Positions 55,800 through 64,000 of a DNA stretch of 64,000 nt are shown piece after piece (within the stretch, counting starts at the first letter, position 1; each line of letters starts with the position of its first letter). The notes below the pieces were generated by a model that was not told the origin of the DNA, did no database searches, and worked only from the letters and a program-made list of their open reading frames with translations. This stretch comes from Croceibacterium segetis (GTDB lineage: Bacteria; Pseudomonadota; Alphaproteobacteria; Sphingomonadales; Sphingomonadaceae): contig NZ_JAANOZ010000004.1 in NCBI RefSeq assembly GCF_011320115.1, positions 62,001 through 126,000 of the forward strand. Direction: 5' to 3'. Both the position numbers and the translations under genes were made by a program.

Positions 55800-57545
55800 C
55801 TAAAGCTCCTCGACGGCCGCCACTCCCAGAATGGCGAGGCCATTGCGGACAATTTGCCCGATTTGCTCGGCAAGGAAAAGCCTCGCGCCCGAAAGCGCCG
55901 GGTCCTGTGTCACGATGATGCGCTTTGCCGGATCGTCGTTGCCCATGTTCCAGAAGGCGTGGAACGCCGCGGCGAGGTCGTAGAGGAAGAACGCGATCCG
56001 ATGCGCCTCCCGCGCCTGCGCCGCCGCCTCGACCGTGCGCGGGAATTGCGCAGCGAGCTTGACCAGCGCCAGCTCATCCGGGCCCAGCCGGTCGAGATGT
56101 TCGGCCGAGGGCGCGAGACCTTCGGGCCCTGCCTTGCGCAGCGTCGAGCGGATCCGCGCGTGGGCGTACTGGACGTAGAACACCGGGTTGTCCTTCGAGG
56201 CCTCGACCACCTTGGCGAAGTCGAAGTCCATCTGCGCTTCGGGCTTGCGGGTCAGCATGGTGAAGCGGACGACATCCTTGCCCACCTCCTCCACCATCTC
56301 GGCGATGGTGACGAAATTGCCCGACCGCTTGGACATCTTGACCGGCTCGCCCTCGCGCAGCAGCTGGACCATCTGCACGAGTTTGACGTCGAACGGGATC
56401 GGCCGGTTGCGCCCTTCGCTGAGCGCGGCGACCGCGGCCTTGATCCGCTTGACCGTGCCGGCGTGGTCGGCGCCCCAGATGTCGATCAGTTCGTCGGCGT
56501 TGTCGGCCTTCTGCATGTGGTAGGCGAGATCGGCGCCGAAATAGGTCCAGCTGCCGTCGCTCTTGCGGATCGGCCGGTCCTGGTCGTCACCGAACTTCGT
56601 CGAGCGGAACAGCGGAAGCTCGACCGGCTCCCAGTCTTCGAGAGTCTTGCCTTTCGGCGCTTCCAGCTGGCCGTCGTAGACGAGGTCATGCGCGCGCAGC
56701 CAGGCTTCCGCCTCGGCCGGCTTGCCGGCGCGCTGTAGCTCGGCTTCCGAGGCGAAGACATGGTGGCGGATGCCGAGCAGCGCGAGGTCGGCGCGGATCA
56801 TGTCCATCATCGCCGCGACGGCGCGTTCGCGGAACAGCTCGAGCCATTCTTCCTCGGGCACATCGGCGTAACGCTCGCCAAATTCGGCCGCGAGCGCCTC
56901 GCCGATGGGGATCAGGTAGTCTCCGGGATACATCCCGCCCGGGATCTCGCCGATGTCGTGGCCGAGCGCCTCGCGATAGCGCAAGTGCACCGAACGGGCC
57001 AGCGTCTGGACCTGCGCGCCGGCGTCGTTGACGTAGTATTCGCGGATCACGGTGTGCCCGGCGAATTCGAGCAGGCTCGCCAGCGCGTCACCGACCACCG
57101 CGCCGCGGCAGTGGCCCATGTGCATCGGCCCGGTCGGATTGGCCGAGACGTACTCGACGTTGACCGTGCGCCCTGCCCCCATCGCCGAGCGGCCGTAATC
57201 GGCGCCGAGCGCGGCGATGGCCGCAAGTTCGTCGCGCCAGGTGCTGTCGAGCAGCCGCAAGTTGATGAACCCGGGCCCGGCGATTTCGGCGCTCTCTATC
57301 GCAGGGTCCTTGGTCAGACCGGCGACAATGGCTTCGGCGAGCGCGCGCGGGTTCGTGCCAGCCGGCTTGGCCAGCACCATCGCCGCGTTGGTCGCGAGGT
57401 CGCCGTGCGCGGGATCGCGCGGCGGCTCGACGCTGACGTTGGCGCGCGAAAGCCCGCCGGGCAGCGTTCCCGCCGCCTCGAGCGCATCGAACGCGGCATC
57501 GAGCTTGGCCGCGAAAGCGGTATAGAGCGTTTGCTTATCGGACAT
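55800..57545 (-). CDS. argS: Arginyl-tRNA synthetase
   Basis: Class I aminoacyl-tRNA synthetase. Seen: 581 aa, N-terminal additional domain, the HIGH-like HMGH in VSANPTGPMHMGHCRGAVVG, the KMSK motif in EPVKMSKRSGNFVTIAEMVE, and a C-terminal DALR anticodon domain with FYVQYAHARIRSTLRKAGPE and AHRIAFFLYDLAAAFHAFWN. The ATG at 57545 (MSDKQTLYTAF) is the clear start. It leads the minus-strand block to tatC. Confidence 0.97.
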   Translation of the reverse strand: MSDKQTLYTAFAAKLDAAFDALEAAGTLPGGLSRANVSVEPPRDPAHGDLATNAAMVLAKPAGTNPRALAEAIVAGLTKDPAIESAEIAGPGFINLRLLDSTWRDELAAIAALGADYGRSAMGAGRTVNVEYVSANPTGPMHMGHCRGAVVGDALASLLEFAGHTVIREYYVNDAGAQVQTLARSVHLRYREALGHDIGEIPGGMYPGDYLIPIGEALAAEFGERYADVPEEEWLELFRERAVAAMMDMIRADLALLGIRHHVFASEAELQRAGKPAEAEAWLRAHDLVYDGQLEAPKGKTLEDWEPVELPLFRSTKFGDDQDRPIRKSDGSWTYFGADLAYHMQKADNADELIDIWGADHAGTVKRIKAAVAALSEGRNRPIPFDVKLVQMVQLLREGEPVKMSKRSGNFVTIAEMVEEVGKDVVRFTMLTRKPEAQMDFDFAKVVEASKDNPVFYVQYAHARIRSTLRKAGPEGLAPSAEHLDRLGPDELALVKLAAQFPRTVEAAAQAREAHRIAFFLYDLAAAFHAFWNMGNDDPAKRIIVTQDPALSGARLFLAEQIGQIVRNGLAILGVAAVEEL

Positions 57546-57591
57546 GGCGCGCGCCGTTACCCTGTTTGGGCCGCGCGGGGAAGGCGGGCGA

Positions 57592-58239
57592 TCAGCGGGT
57601 GGCGTTGTAAGCCAGCTGGTCGTTGCTCAGCTGGAAGCCGATGAGCAGCTCGAAATTCGCCCGCGCCAGCGCGGCGCGAATGTCCGGCTCGCTCAGCGGG
57701 TCGATCGCCGCCTCGGCCTCGCCGGCCTTGCGCTTGCGGGTGATCCGCTCGCGAATGTCGGCCGGCAGCGTCGCCGACGCCTTGTCGATATAGGCGGAGC
57801 CCGCGCCGCTCGCCTGCGCCCGCGCCTGACCGTCGGCGAAAGTCAGTGTCACCATTCCGACGCGCTTGGCGGTCACCGCGTCACCGCCGCGCACGACGGC
57901 GCTGAAATAGGGCAGTTGCACGGTCCGCGCGCCGCGAGTGTCGCGCCGCTGGGCGAAGACGTCGAAGTTGGCGACGGCATAGACCTTCTCGCCCGAATCG
58001 TCGCACGTGTCGCGGACGTTGGTCATCGTCGCGGTGACGTCGATCGCATCCGCGGTGCGCGCCGTGGGCGGCGAGAACAGCGTGATGTCGCCGGTGTAGT
58101 CGGGGATGCCGACCGCCGGGCAGGTCGTGCGCAGCGCGGTGATGCCGACCCCTTCCTGGACCACGATGTCGCCTTGATGAGTGCAGCCGGCCAAAGCGGC
58201 AGTGGCAAGCCCGGCTATCGCGGCGTAACGAAAATTCAT
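57592..58239 (-). CDS. Lipoprotein of unknown function
   Basis: Seen: 215 aa, lipoprotein signal MNFRYAAIAGLATAALAGCT with lipobox LAGC, then a mature part that begins HQGDIVVQEGVGITALRTTC and has a beta-sandwich look with a second Cys pair (TTCPAVG, RDTCDDS). The C-terminal helix region AAIDPLSEPDIRAALARANF ends in YNATR. No family was recognised. It is divergent from ispH by 73 bp and ends 46 bp before argS. Confidence 0.85.
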   Translation of the reverse strand: MNFRYAAIAGLATAALAGCTHQGDIVVQEGVGITALRTTCPAVGIPDYTGDITLFSPPTARTADAIDVTATMTNVRDTCDDSGEKVYAVANFDVFAQRRDTRGARTVQLPYFSAVVRGGDAVTAKRVGMVTLTFADGQARAQASGAGSAYIDKASATLPADIRERITRKRKAGEAEAAIDPLSEPDIRAALARANFELLIGFQLSNDQLAYNATR

Positions 58240-58312
58240 GCGTCGTCCTCGTCCAGAATGGCGCTGGCCCTAGCCCTTTCGCCGCGCAGGCACAACGGCT
58301 AGAGCGGCCTGC

Positions 58313-59275
58313 ATGAACGCCCCCTTTCAAAACTCCGGCAAGCCGCCGCTGCAGGTGCTGATTGCCGCGCCGCGGGGCTTCTGTGCCGGGGTCGACCGGG
58401 CGATCGAGATCGTCGAGCGCGCGCTCGAGCGTTACGGCGCGCCGGTCTACGTGCGGCACGAGATCGTCCATAACCGCTACGTGGTGGACGAGCTCAAGGC
58501 CAAGGGCGCGGTGTTCGTCGAGGAGCTCGACCAGGTGCCCGACGGAGTGCCGGTGGTGTTCAGCGCGCATGGCGTGCCGAAATCCGTGCCGGCCGAGGCC
58601 GAGAACCGCGGGCTCGACTACCTCGATGCAACCTGCCCGCTTGTGAGCAAGGTCCACCGCCAGGCCGAGCGGCAGATCGAGGCTGGACGACACATCGTTT
58701 TTATCGGCCACAAGGGGCACCCCGAAGTGATCGGCACGTTCGGGCAGGTATCCGAGGGCGGGATGACCCTGGTCGAAACCCTGGCCGACGTCGCCGCGCT
58801 CGATTTTCCCGCCGACGCCAGGCTCGCCTTCCTGACCCAGACCACCCTCTCGGTCGACGACACCGCGGCGATCGTCGCGGCGCTCAGGGCACGCTTTCCA
58901 CAGATCGTCGGGCCCAAGGCGGAGGACATCTGCTACGCCACCTCGAACCGCCAGGCGGCCGTCAAGCGCATCGCCCCTGAATGCGATCTGGTGCTGGTGA
59001 TCGGCGCGCCGAACTCGTCAAACTCGCTGCGGTTGGTCGAAGTGGCCGAGCGCTGCGGCACCGAAGCCCGGCTGATCCAGCGCGGCAGCGACATCGATCC
59101 GGCGTGGCTCGACGGCGTCGGCACGATTGGCGTGACCGCCGGCGCCTCGGCGCCCGAAGCGCTGGTGCGCGAAGTCGTCGACCGGCTGGCCGAATGGCGC
59201 GCGGTCGAGGAGCACACGCTGGTGACCGCCGAGGAGAAGATGATCTTCAAGCTGCCGCGGCAGCTGGTCGACTGA
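58313..59275 (+). CDS. ispH: 4-hydroxy-3-methylbut-2-enyl diphosphate reductase IspH
   Basis: Last step of the MEP pathway, giving IPP and DMAPP. Seen: 320 aa, with the three cluster cysteines in [30 protein letters not shown] and [15 protein letters not shown], the conserved His/Glu stretch [20 protein letters not shown], and [10 protein letters not shown]. The length is the family norm. It is followed by thrB 12 bp later and rnhA, a common order in sphingomonads. Confidence 0.97.
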   Translation: MNAPFQNSGKPPLQVLIAAPRGFCAGVDRAIEIVERALERYGAPVYVRHEIVHNRYVVDELKAKGAVFVEELDQVPDGVPVVFSAHGVPKSVPAEAENRGLDYLDATCPLVSKVHRQAERQIEAGRHIVFIGHKGHPEVIGTFGQVSEGGMTLVETLADVAALDFPADARLAFLTQTTLSVDDTAAIVAALRARFPQIVGPKAEDICYATSNRQAAVKRIAPECDLVLVIGAPNSSNSLRLVEVAERCGTEARLIQRGSDIDPAWLDGVGTIGVTAGASAPEALVREVVDRLAEWRAVEEHTLVTAEEKMIFKLPRQLVD

Positions 59276-59287
59276 ACGGCCGCACGC

Positions 59288-60253
59288 GTGGCCGTCTACA
59301 CCCACCTTACCGCCGACGATCTCGCCGGGCTGATCGCCGAATACGACGTCGGCGAGCTGGTCTCCGCCAAGGGCATCGCCGAAGGCGTCTCCAATTCGAA
59401 CTGGCTGGTCGAGACCACCGCGGGGCGCTTCATCCTGACAATGTACGAGCACCGGGTCGACGCGGCCGACCTGCCGTTCTTTCTCGGATTGCTCGATCAT
59501 CTATCCGCCAAGGGCAGCCCGGTCCCGCGCACGATCCACGACCGCGCCGGAGCCGCGTTCCGCACCATTGACGGCAAGGCCGTGGCGCTGATCGAGTTCC
59601 TGCCCGGCGTGTCGATCGATACCCCGCGCCCGGCGCAGGCGCGTGCAGTGGGGGAGGCGCTGGCGGGCATTCACCTCGCCGCCGCCGACTTTCCCGGCGA
59701 GCGGGAGAACGCGATGGGCCTGGCCGCATGGCGCAAGCTGCTCGGCGATTGCGGCAAGCGACTGGCCGAGATCGACGCCGGCCTGCCTGACCTAGTCGCT
59801 CGCGAGCTTGAATTCCTCGAAACCCGTTGGCCGGACGACCTGCCGCGCTCGGTGATCCACGCCGACCTATTCCCCGACAACGTGCTGATGCTCGGCAACC
59901 GGGTCAGCGGGCTGATCGATTTCTACTTCGCCTGCACCGACATCATGGCTTACGACCTGGCGGTAACCCACGCCGCCTGGTCCTTTGCCGCTGACGGCAG
60001 CTATCGCGCAGGCGTCGGCGACGCCCTGGTCGCGGGATACGACAGCCGCCGTCCGCTGCCAGATGTCGCCAGGGCCGCGCTGCCGGTGCTCGCGCGCGGC
60101 GCGTGCATGCGCTTTCTCGCCAGCCGCGCTTACGACTGGCTGCACACTCCCGCCGATGCGCTGGTGACGCGCAAGGACCCGCTGGTGTTCGCGCGGCGAC
60201 TGTCGTTCTACGAAGCGGAAGGCGAAAAGGTCTTTCGCGGCCAAGCCGCCTGA
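59288..60253 (+). CDS. thrB: Homoserine kinase (APH-fold type)
   Basis: Phosphorylates homoserine for threonine synthesis. Seen: 321 aa from a GTG at 59288 (VAVYTHLTADDLAGLIAEYD), GVSNSNWLVETTAGRFILTM, the catalytic loop RSVIHADLFPDNVLMLGNRV, and the metal motif GLIDFYFACTDIMAYDLAV. This is the aminoglycoside-phosphotransferase-fold ThrB of alpha- and gammaproteobacteria, unlike the GHMP-kinase form. It lies between ispH and rnhA with 12- and 15-bp gaps. Confidence 0.95.
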   Translation: MAVYTHLTADDLAGLIAEYDVGELVSAKGIAEGVSNSNWLVETTAGRFILTMYEHRVDAADLPFFLGLLDHLSAKGSPVPRTIHDRAGAAFRTIDGKAVALIEFLPGVSIDTPRPAQARAVGEALAGIHLAAADFPGERENAMGLAAWRKLLGDCGKRLAEIDAGLPDLVARELEFLETRWPDDLPRSVIHADLFPDNVLMLGNRVSGLIDFYFACTDIMAYDLAVTHAAWSFAADGSYRAGVGDALVAGYDSRRPLPDVARAALPVLARGACMRFLASRAYDWLHTPADALVTRKDPLVFARRLSFYEAEGEKVFRGQAA

Positions 60254-60268
60254 GGCATTCGCGCGTCC

Positions 60269-60709
60269 ATGAAAAGAGTGGAGATTTTCACCGACGGCGC
60301 GTGCAAGGGCAACCCGGGGCCGGGCGGCTGGGGCGCGCTGCTGCGGATGGGCCGGCACGAGAAGGAGCTCGCGGGCAGCGAGCCGGCGACGACCAACAAC
60401 CGCATGGAAATGACCGCGGTGATCCGCGCTCTCGATGCGCTCGCCGAACCGTGCGAAGTGATTCTCCATTCAGACAGCCGCTATGTCATCGACGGGATCA
60501 CCCAGTGGGTGCACGGCTGGCAGAAGAGAGGCTGGATCAACTCGAGCAGGAAGCCGGTCCTCAACGAAGACCTGTGGCGCGAACTGATCGCGGCGACCGC
60601 CCGGCACAAGATCACCTGGGAATGGGTCAAGGGCCACGACGGCCATGTCGAGAACGAGCGCGTCGACCGCATCGCCAGTGCCGCCGCGGAAGCGGCGGGA
60701 TCGCGCTGA
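60269..60709 (+). CDS. rnhA: Ribonuclease HI
   Basis: Cuts RNA in RNA/DNA hybrids. Seen: 146 aa, acidic catalytic motifs [38 protein letters not shown] and [19 protein letters not shown], and the late [15 protein letters not shown]. The length and spacing are those of the E. coli type. It is the last gene in the ispH run, convergent with the PEBP gene 7 bp away. Confidence 0.97.
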   Translation: MKRVEIFTDGACKGNPGPGGWGALLRMGRHEKELAGSEPATTNNRMEMTAVIRALDALAEPCEVILHSDSRYVIDGITQWVHGWQKRGWINSSRKPVLNEDLWRELIAATARHKITWEWVKGHDGHVENERVDRIASAAAEAAGSR

Positions 60710-60716
60710 CCCGACT

Positions 60717-61283
60717 TCAGCCGCGGCTGTAGAGGGCGACAAGCTCGGCGCTGCCGAGCACGTGCCCTTCGCTTTCGTCGAGCACGTCCTCCACCTTCGA
60801 CGGCGAGCCCGGCAGCCGCGCCACGTCGAGGGCGATCAGACGGAAATGATAATGGTGTGGCTTGTCGCCGGTCGGCGGGCATGGCGGCCCATAAGCGGCC
60901 TTGCCGAAATCGTTCTTCGCCTGCCTGAGGGCTTTCGCGCCCTCCTGGCCGGCGCCGGCGTCGAGCTGGCGGGCGCTGGCCGGCAGGTCGTAAGCTCCCC
61001 AGTGGCGGAACGTGCCATGGGGCGCATCGGGGTCCTCGACGACGAGCGCGAAGCTTTGCGTGCCGGCAGGCGGCTCGCTCCACTGCAGCGGCGGCGAGCC
61101 GCCGGCACCGTCGCAGGTGAACTCGGTGGGAATCGTCTGGCCATCGGCGAACGAGGTGCTGGTGAGCTTCATGGATGAGGCTTCCTGGCGCGCGGCGGAG
61201 CCTTGCTGGGAGGTGTCCGCAGCGCTGCACCCGGCCAACAGGCCGACGCCGAGGGCCGTGATGGCAACCTGGCGCCAGGTCAC
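60717..61283 (-). CDS. YbhB/YbcL-type (PEBP) lipoprotein
   Basis: Phosphatidylethanolamine-binding-protein fold, role in bacteria unclear. Seen: 188 aa from a GTG at 61283 (VTWRQVAITALGVGLLAGCS) with lipobox LAGC, then the PEBP motif stretch GTQSFALVVEDPDAPHGTFR and HWGAYDLPASARQLDAGAGQ, PYGP-like KAAYGPPCPPTGDKPHHYHF. The start overlaps the stop of the PPC gene by four bases (GTGA). If a later ATG (MKLTSTSFADGQTIP) were used, a cytoplasmic form would result; the lipobox favours the GTG. Confidence 0.88.
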   Translation of the reverse strand: MTWRQVAITALGVGLLAGCSAADTSQQGSAARQEASSMKLTSTSFADGQTIPTEFTCDGAGGSPPLQWSEPPAGTQSFALVVEDPDAPHGTFRHWGAYDLPASARQLDAGAGQEGAKALRQAKNDFGKAAYGPPCPPTGDKPHHYHFRLIALDVARLPGSPSKVEDVLDESEGHVLGSAELVALYSRG

Positions 61284-61606
61284 GATTGGGCTGCTTCGGG
61301 CAACCTGATCAGATTGAGCCCGGTCGCGGCATCCTTGCGCCGGCACAAGTGCGCCGGCGATTCGGTGACGATCAGCGAAGCGACTTCAACCTGCTCCGAA
61401 TCCGGGATGTCGCGGTGCTCCTTGGCGTCCCAGTCGAAGTAGCGCGGCACCGCCTTCTCGAAGGCGCCGATGCCGGTGACTTGCGCGCCGGCCATACGTT
61501 CGCGCTCGGCGAATTGGCGAATTCGCTCCATCGCCTCGTCACCCGTGTCGAGCACCAGCGCGAAGGTTCGTTGGCCGCCGTGCGAATGGATCTGCCGTGC
61601 TTGCAT
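61280..61606 (-). CDS. PPC/DUF296-domain protein lacking its central core
   Basis: Seen: 108 aa. The first half follows the PPC-domain pattern (QRTFALVLDTGDEAMERIRQ, VTGIGAFEKAVPRYFDWDAK, EQVEVASL) and the last part follows its end (VTESPAHLCRRKDAATGLNL). Family members have about 40 residues between these parts, with the conserved HAH and GGHL..A core; here they are joined directly at about residue 79. So the protein is an in-frame shortened version. GGAGG lies before the ATG. It sits between the DauA-like gene and the PEBP lipoprotein, and overlaps the latter. It may be non-functional as a classic PPC fold. An assembly error is possible. Confidence 0.8.
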   Translation of the reverse strand: MQARQIHSHGGQRTFALVLDTGDEAMERIRQFAERERMAGAQVTGIGAFEKAVPRYFDWDAKEHRDIPDSEQVEVASLIVTESPAHLCRRKDAATGLNLIRLPEAAQS

Positions 61607-61660
61607 GGCGCCGCCTCCTCGACTGCACTTACGGTAGGGGTCGGCAATAGTTCCGGGCAG

Positions 61661-62773
61661 TCAGGCAAACCGCGCTGGGGAGTAGAGTGCGGGATCGAGC
61701 GCTTCGCTCATGTCGTCGAGCGGAAGGCCGAGCAGCACTTGGGCCCCCAGCCGGGCGGCTGCGGGAGCGGTCTGGATGCCGAAGCCGCCCTGCCCGGCAA
61801 ACCAGAAGAAGCCCTGCACTCGGCTGTCGAAGCCGTAGACGGGCAGCCGGTCCGGGGCAAAGCTCCTCAGCCCCGCCCATCTGTGCTCGACTGCCTCGAT
61901 CCGCCAGTCGACTACTCCCTCGAAGCGATCGATCGCCAGCGCCACATCGAGTTCCTCGGGCGCTGCGTCGCAGGCCGGGCAAGGCGTCTCGTCGTGCGGG
62001 CTCAGCCACAGCTTGCCGTGCTCGGGCTTGAAGTAGAACGCGCCCGAGATGTCGAGCACCAGCGGGAGGTCGCTAGGGGGCGCCGGAGCGGTGCGCAATT
62101 GCGCGACCGTCCGCCGCAGCGGCTGGACGCCCAACGCGCGCGCGCCGGCCAGTTCGGCGACCGGATCGGCCCATGCGCCGGCGGCGTTCACCAGCACGCG
62201 CGCCCGGGCCTCGCCCGCGCGTCCGAACGACAGGCGCCAGCCGGCGCCTTCGCATTCGACTGCCTCGAGGGACGTGCGGCAGCGCAATTCGACCCCGCCG
62301 GCGCGGGCTCGAGCAAGGTAGTGTCGGTGCAGCCCGGCGACGTCGATGTCGGCGCAGGCGGGCTCGCTCAACGCGTGCTGCCAGTCGGAACGGACGCCGG
62401 GGATCCGGCGTTCGAGCGCCGCCCGGCCGAGCCGTTCGATCGAGACGCCGCTGTCGGCAAAACGCCGGATGAAAGCGTCGATCGCCGGCTCGTCGTCGGC
62501 GCGTCCGATGTACAGCGCGCCCCTGGGCGACAGCATGCCGTGCTCGCGCAAGTATCGCCCCGAGGCGAGCGTCAGCGGAACGACGTCCGGGCCGCCGTAG
62601 CATTCTTCCCAGAATGCCGCCGAACGCCCGGTGGCGTGGTAACCCGGCCGTTCCTCCGCCTCGACTAGCAGAACCTTCGCGTGGGGCGAGAGTTCGGCGG
62701 CCAGGCTGGCGCCCGCCATGCCCGCGCCGATCACCGCGATGTCGTAGTCCTCGGCCTGTCGAAGGGCGTTCAT
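61661..62773 (-). CDS. FAD-dependent oxidoreductase, D-arginine dehydrogenase (DauA)-like
   Basis: Seen: 370 aa, N-terminal FAD motif YDIAVIGAGMAGASLAAELS, PGYHATGRSAAFWEECYGGP, ADIDVAGLHRHYLARARAGG, VLVNAAGAWADPVAELAGAR, and the C-terminal HRWAGLRSFAPDRLPVYGFD and FAGQGGFGIQTAPAAA ending LYSPARFA. The order and wording closely follow Pseudomonas DauA, a D-amino-acid dehydrogenase broad for basic and other D-amino acids (from memory). Predicted cytoplasmic and coupled to a quinone or other acceptor. The ATG at 62773 overlaps the hydrolase stop by four bases. Confidence 0.88.
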   Translation of the reverse strand: MNALRQAEDYDIAVIGAGMAGASLAAELSPHAKVLLVEAEERPGYHATGRSAAFWEECYGGPDVVPLTLASGRYLREHGMLSPRGALYIGRADDEPAIDAFIRRFADSGVSIERLGRAALERRIPGVRSDWQHALSEPACADIDVAGLHRHYLARARAGGVELRCRTSLEAVECEGAGWRLSFGRAGEARARVLVNAAGAWADPVAELAGARALGVQPLRRTVAQLRTAPAPPSDLPLVLDISGAFYFKPEHGKLWLSPHDETPCPACDAAPEELDVALAIDRFEGVVDWRIEAVEHRWAGLRSFAPDRLPVYGFDSRVQGFFWFAGQGGFGIQTAPAAARLGAQVLLGLPLDDMSEALDPALYSPARFA

Positions 62774-63711
62774 CCGGCGAGTACCCGGGCAAGGAATTCG
62801 TCGATGGCAGCAAGGGCTCGCTCACGCACCGGATCGGCTTCGCGCAGCACTTCGTGATATGCCTCCGCGCCGAACACGACCTGCTCGCTGCGCGGCAGGC
62901 GCGCGGCGGCACGGGCGATGGCCGGAGCGCTCACCAGCGCGTCGCCGCTAACTGAGAGCAGCAGCACCGGCACGTCGACCGCTTCGAGCGCGCCTGGTCG
63001 GTAAAGCGCGGCCATCGATGCAAGCGCAGCCCCGACCCAACCCCAGCTACCGGGGCCCATCGCCAGCTCGGGTCGCTTCTGCCGCCACCACAGTTCGTCC
63101 GCGTAGCGCGTCGCATCGTGGGTCAACAGCTTCGCCCGGCCTTCGGGGACTTCCCCCGGCTTCTCGCTCCATTTCCACGCCGGGCGGCGTGGATCGCCGA
63201 CACGGCACATCAGGCGGGCCGCCAAGTTCTGGACAGGCCCGGGCAACCATGCCGGGAGGAAGCCGAGCATCGGCGCGGACAGGATCAGCGCGTCGGGCCG
63301 CACCGCTCCCTCGGCGACGGCGCGTAGCGCGAGGTGACCGCCCATTGAGTGCCCGGCGAGGACGTGAGGGCCCGGCCGCTCGGCCGCCCATTCGCGCCAG
63401 AATGCCGCGAGGTCGGCCACCCAATGGGCGAAGTCGTCGACGTGTCCGGTTACCGCGTCTGCGCCCAGTCGGCCCGAGCCCGCCTGGCCGCGCCAGTCGA
63501 GCGCGGTGACACACCAGCCTTGCGCCTGCCAGTGCGCCAGCGTCTCGAGATACTTCTCGTAGGCGTCACCCCGGCCGGGAAGGAACAGCAGGCTGCCGCG
63601 CGGCTGGTTGCCGGCTTGCGACCAGTCGATCCGGCGGATCGCGTATCCGTCGGGGGCCGACCAGCGGCTCTCGCGGGCGTGGGGGGGAATGGCGCGTCGG
63701 TCGAAAGCCAC
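62770..63711 (-). CDS. Alpha/beta hydrolase (lysophospholipase / monoacylglycerol lipase type)
   Basis: Seen: 313 aa from a GTG at 63711 (VAFDRRAIPPHARESRWSAP). Motifs: LLFLPGRGDAYEKYLETLAH, the nucleophile elbow HVLAGHSMGGHLALRAVAEG, a lid region with Trp-rich residues, and LLSVSGDALVSAPAIARAAA with a late YHEVLREAD carrying the catalytic His. No signal peptide. GGAAA lies just before the start. It heads a four-gene minus-strand run. Substrate is unknown. Confidence 0.88.
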   Translation of the reverse strand: MAFDRRAIPPHARESRWSAPDGYAIRRIDWSQAGNQPRGSLLFLPGRGDAYEKYLETLAHWQAQGWCVTALDWRGQAGSGRLGADAVTGHVDDFAHWVADLAAFWREWAAERPGPHVLAGHSMGGHLALRAVAEGAVRPDALILSAPMLGFLPAWLPGPVQNLAARLMCRVGDPRRPAWKWSEKPGEVPEGRAKLLTHDATRYADELWWRQKRPELAMGPGSWGWVGAALASMAALYRPGALEAVDVPVLLLSVSGDALVSAPAIARAAARLPRSEQVVFGAEAYHEVLREADPVRERALAAIDEFLARVLAG

Positions 63712-63819
63712 GGTTTCCGCTTTTTTCCGATGGCTAATTCCAACCTCCTGCCCGTGGTTACTTTTTAGTAAGCCCTGACCGCTAGCACTGACCCTCGGGA
63801 ATACCGGGGGCGACCTTAC

Positions 63820-64000
63820 GTGTTGGACGATCCGTTCAAATATGGACTGCTGGCCGGCTTGGCAATCGCACTGCTGATTGCCGGGTTCACCGACTTGCGC
63901 ACCCGCCAGATCGGCAACTGGCTGACCGGCGCGATCGCGTTGGCTGCGCCGCTGTTCTGGTGGGCCAGCGGGCTCACCTTGTGGCCCGGAGTCGCCATGC
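63820..64000 (+). CDS. cpaA: Prepilin peptidase CpaA (N-terminal part, cut by window edge)
   Basis: Seen: 60 codons from a GTG at 63820 (VLDDPFKYGLLAGLAIALLI) with GGGGGCG eight bases upstream, then AGFTDLRTRQIGNWLTGAIA, which has the conserved Asp and Asn of the A24 prepilin-peptidase motif DxRxRxIxN (IGN here in place of IPN). Hydrophobic segments flank it. Inference: this opens a tad/Flp pilus locus (cpaA, then cpaB and others) that lies beyond the window. A TTG one codon later is an alternative start. Confidence 0.82.
   Translation, partial: MLDDPFKYGLLAGLAIALLIAGFTDLRTRQIGNWLTGAIALAAPLFWWASGLTLWPGVAM

Noticed and set aside
62755-62773. CTGTCGAAGGGC near the DauA-like start, similar to the dispersed repeat
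   Set aside because: Only the inner part matches and it lies within coding sequence; not counted as a copy.

Overview
The window is a continuous stretch of a GC-rich (mid-to-high 60s percent by eye) alphaproteobacterial chromosome. The dcw gene order, the argS-SPOR-nagZ-scpAB-tatABC block, the ispH-thrB-rnhA block, the short-form ArgC and a dispersed repeat related to CCTTCGACAAGCTCAGGA all point to Sphingomonadales, probably the Erythrobacteraceae/Sphingomonadaceae. This placement is from memory of family features, not from a search. It is mostly a housekeeping region: no prophage, transposase, CRISPR array, tRNA or rRNA was seen.

Region 1 (1-20540, minus strand): a complete division and cell-wall (dcw) cluster of 16 genes in the order mraZ, rsmH, ftsL, ftsI, murE, murF, mraY, murD, ftsW, murG, murC, murB, ddl, ftsQ, ftsA, ftsZ. 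A TPR protein cut by the window edge follows it. Twelve of the fifteen dcw junctions are 1- or 4-base start/stop overlaps. The main break is a 120-bp gap before ftsZ that carries a perfect DnaA box. Upstream of mraZ there is a 306-bp leader with three GGGGA repeats at 10-bp spacing, which look like MraZ operator repeats.

Region 2 (20208-33217): cysK with a small membrane protein, a 2Fe-2S ferredoxin, a plus-strand run alkA - S9 peptidase - pirin - SDR, a repeat-rich intergenic region, phhB, ccmA-ccmB, a DUF6152 secreted protein, map, a DUF3298 lipoprotein, leucyl aminopeptidase, an SH3-like protein and argC.

Region 3 (33218-38456): glnB-glnA behind a clear sigma-54 promoter and before a strong terminator, then three exported proteins of unknown or loosely known role (a 416-aa protein, a Met-rich repeat protein, a fasciclin lipoprotein).

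Region 4 (38463-50120): tamB-tamA-bpt (outer-membrane assembly and protein N-end leucylation), ilvA, a beta-hydroxyacid dehydrogenase, an exported amidohydrolase and a 71-aa membrane protein.

Region 5 (50176-57545, minus): argS - SPOR protein - sulfotransferase - nagZ - scpA - scpB - tatA - tatB - tatC. The sulfotransferase looks like an insertion into an otherwise standard block.

Region 6 (57592-64000): a lipoprotein, ispH-thrB-rnhA, then a minus-strand run hydrolase - DauA-like oxidase - shortened PPC-domain protein - PEBP-family lipoprotein, and finally the start of a cpaA prepilin peptidase that opens a presumed tad pilus locus beyond the edge.

No convincing wholly new system was found. 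The best leads are the MraZ-like operator repeats, the DnaA box at ftsZ, the PPC protein that lacks its core, the sulfotransferase insertion, and the linked set of unstudied exported proteins at 35373-38456.
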